This document shows, one piece after another, positions 63,556 to 64,000 of a DNA stretch of 64,000 nt; within the stretch, counting starts at the first letter, position 1; every line of letters starts with the position of its first letter. Position numbers and translations under genes: made by a program. Under the pieces are notes generated by a model. That model worked only from the letters and a program-made list of their open reading frames with translations, was not told the origin of the DNA and searched no databases. This DNA comes from Marinifilum_A sediminis (GTDB lineage: Bacteria > Bacteroidota > Bacteroidia > Bacteroidales > Marinifilaceae), in assembly GCA_947496465.1 (NCBI GenBank), contig CANMCX010000001.1, forward strand, positions 124,001-188,000, written 5' to 3'.

Positions 63556-64000
63556 ATGAATAGAATTCACATTGTCTCGAATAGACTCCCAGTTAGTATT
63601 AACGTAGAAAATGATCAAATTGATTTGATTCCCAGTGTGGGAGGATTAGCGACTGGAATGAGATCAGTCTATAAAGAATACAATGGTAAATGGATTGGAT
63701 GGCCTGGACTACCAAGTGATGATTTGGACAACGATCTTAAAAATCGAATTGAAGATAAATTGATCGATGAAGATTGCGTATCTGTTCATTTATCGAAAGA
63801 AGAGATTGATTTGTACTACGATGGCTTTAGCAACCGTGCCATTTGGCCTCTTTTTCATTATTTTGCTCAATACATCGATTACGATCCTGAACTTTGGGAT
63901 GCTTTTGTTAAAGTAAATCAAAAATTTGCGGATAAAGCCTTAGAAACAATAGAAGAAGGAGATACAATCTGGATTCACGATTATCAACTTCTATTGGTTC
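63556..64000 (+). CDS. otsA: Trehalose-6-phosphate synthase (GT20), 3' end beyond window
   Basis: The frame is open from the ATG at 63556 to the window edge (148 codons seen). It begins RIHIVSNRLPVS, followed by GGLATGMRSVY and KWIGWPGLP, the UDP-glucose/glucose-6-phosphate binding N-terminus of OtsA, and later IWIHDYQLLLV. It makes trehalose-6-phosphate. In this phylum it is often fused to an OtsB phosphatase domain; that part would lie outside. Confidence 0.92.
   Translation, partial: MNRIHIVSNRLPVSINVENDQIDLIPSVGGLATGMRSVYKEYNGKWIGWPGLPSDDLDNDLKNRIEDKLIDEDCVSVHLSKEEIDLYYDGFSNRAIWPLFHYFAQYIDYDPELWDAFVKVNQKFADKALETIEEGDTIWIHDYQLLLV

Overview
The window is about 64 kb of low-GC DNA from a member of the Bacteroidota, most likely a marine or anaerobic member of the Bacteroidales/Marinilabiliales side. 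The evidence is two SusC/SusD pairs, a type IX secretion (T9SS) C-terminal sorting domain, promoters with the Bacteroidota -7 element TAnnTTTG, scarce Shine-Dalgarno sites, a long Bacteroidota-type signal peptidase I, and a sodium-pumping methylmalonyl-CoA decarboxylase operon. I cannot name the genus from sequence alone. I see no phage, integrase, transposase or CRISPR array; this is chromosomal core and accessory DNA.

Layout. 1-3.2 kb: a secreted M43-type metalloprotease (runs off the left edge) behind a small lipoprotein, then a seven-copy 42-bp palindrome array abutting an unassigned coiled-coil protein. 3.2-7.3 kb: a leftward cluster with an AmgK-like kinase fused to a RapZ C-terminal domain, a tiny Cys-rich protein, a MurU-like nucleotidyltransferase and two membrane proteins, probably cell-wall sugar recycling. 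7.4-13.2 kb: an M64 peptidase, tRNA-Leu, a helical-repeat protein, a thioredoxin/ApbE/DUF4266/DUF3570 operon, and two identical tRNA-Gly genes. 13.4-30.3 kb: DPP IV, the thrS-infC-rpmI-rplT translation operon (infC apparently starts at AUA), dapB-lepB, WbqC, Nudix, NlpC/P60, PgpH, an M49-like protein that has lost both zinc-binding histidines, and a TonB-dependent receptor. 30.7-41.9 kb: two leftward SusC/SusD units with near-identical SusC N-termini. 42.2-45.0 kb: PepD dipeptidase, an HD phosphohydrolase and a BFD-like [2Fe-2S] protein. 45-52.6 kb: citrate lyase (a CitD-CitE fusion plus CitF) downstream of a methylmalonyl-CoA epimerase/decarboxylase operon. 53-64 kb: purL, a lipoprotein, a 1371-residue T9SS cargo protein with PKD domains, a GH15 hydrolase, and the start of trehalose-6-phosphate synthase.

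How they fit together. The central-metabolism block points to a fermentative route in which citrate or oxaloacetate feeds succinate, methylmalonyl-CoA and propionate, with CO2 release driving a Na+ pump. Many genes act on peptides or the envelope (M43, M64, DPP IV, PepD, NlpC/P60, SusC/D), which suits a protein- and polymer-degrading lifestyle.

Points most worth a second look are the 42-bp phased palindrome array, the inactivated M49 homologue, the kinase-RapZ fusion with its two-bases-away small protein, the OadB subunit with a secreted-type N-terminal domain, the ApbE/DUF4266 operon with its Gly/Cys tail, and the AUA start of infC with a perfect Shine-Dalgarno.
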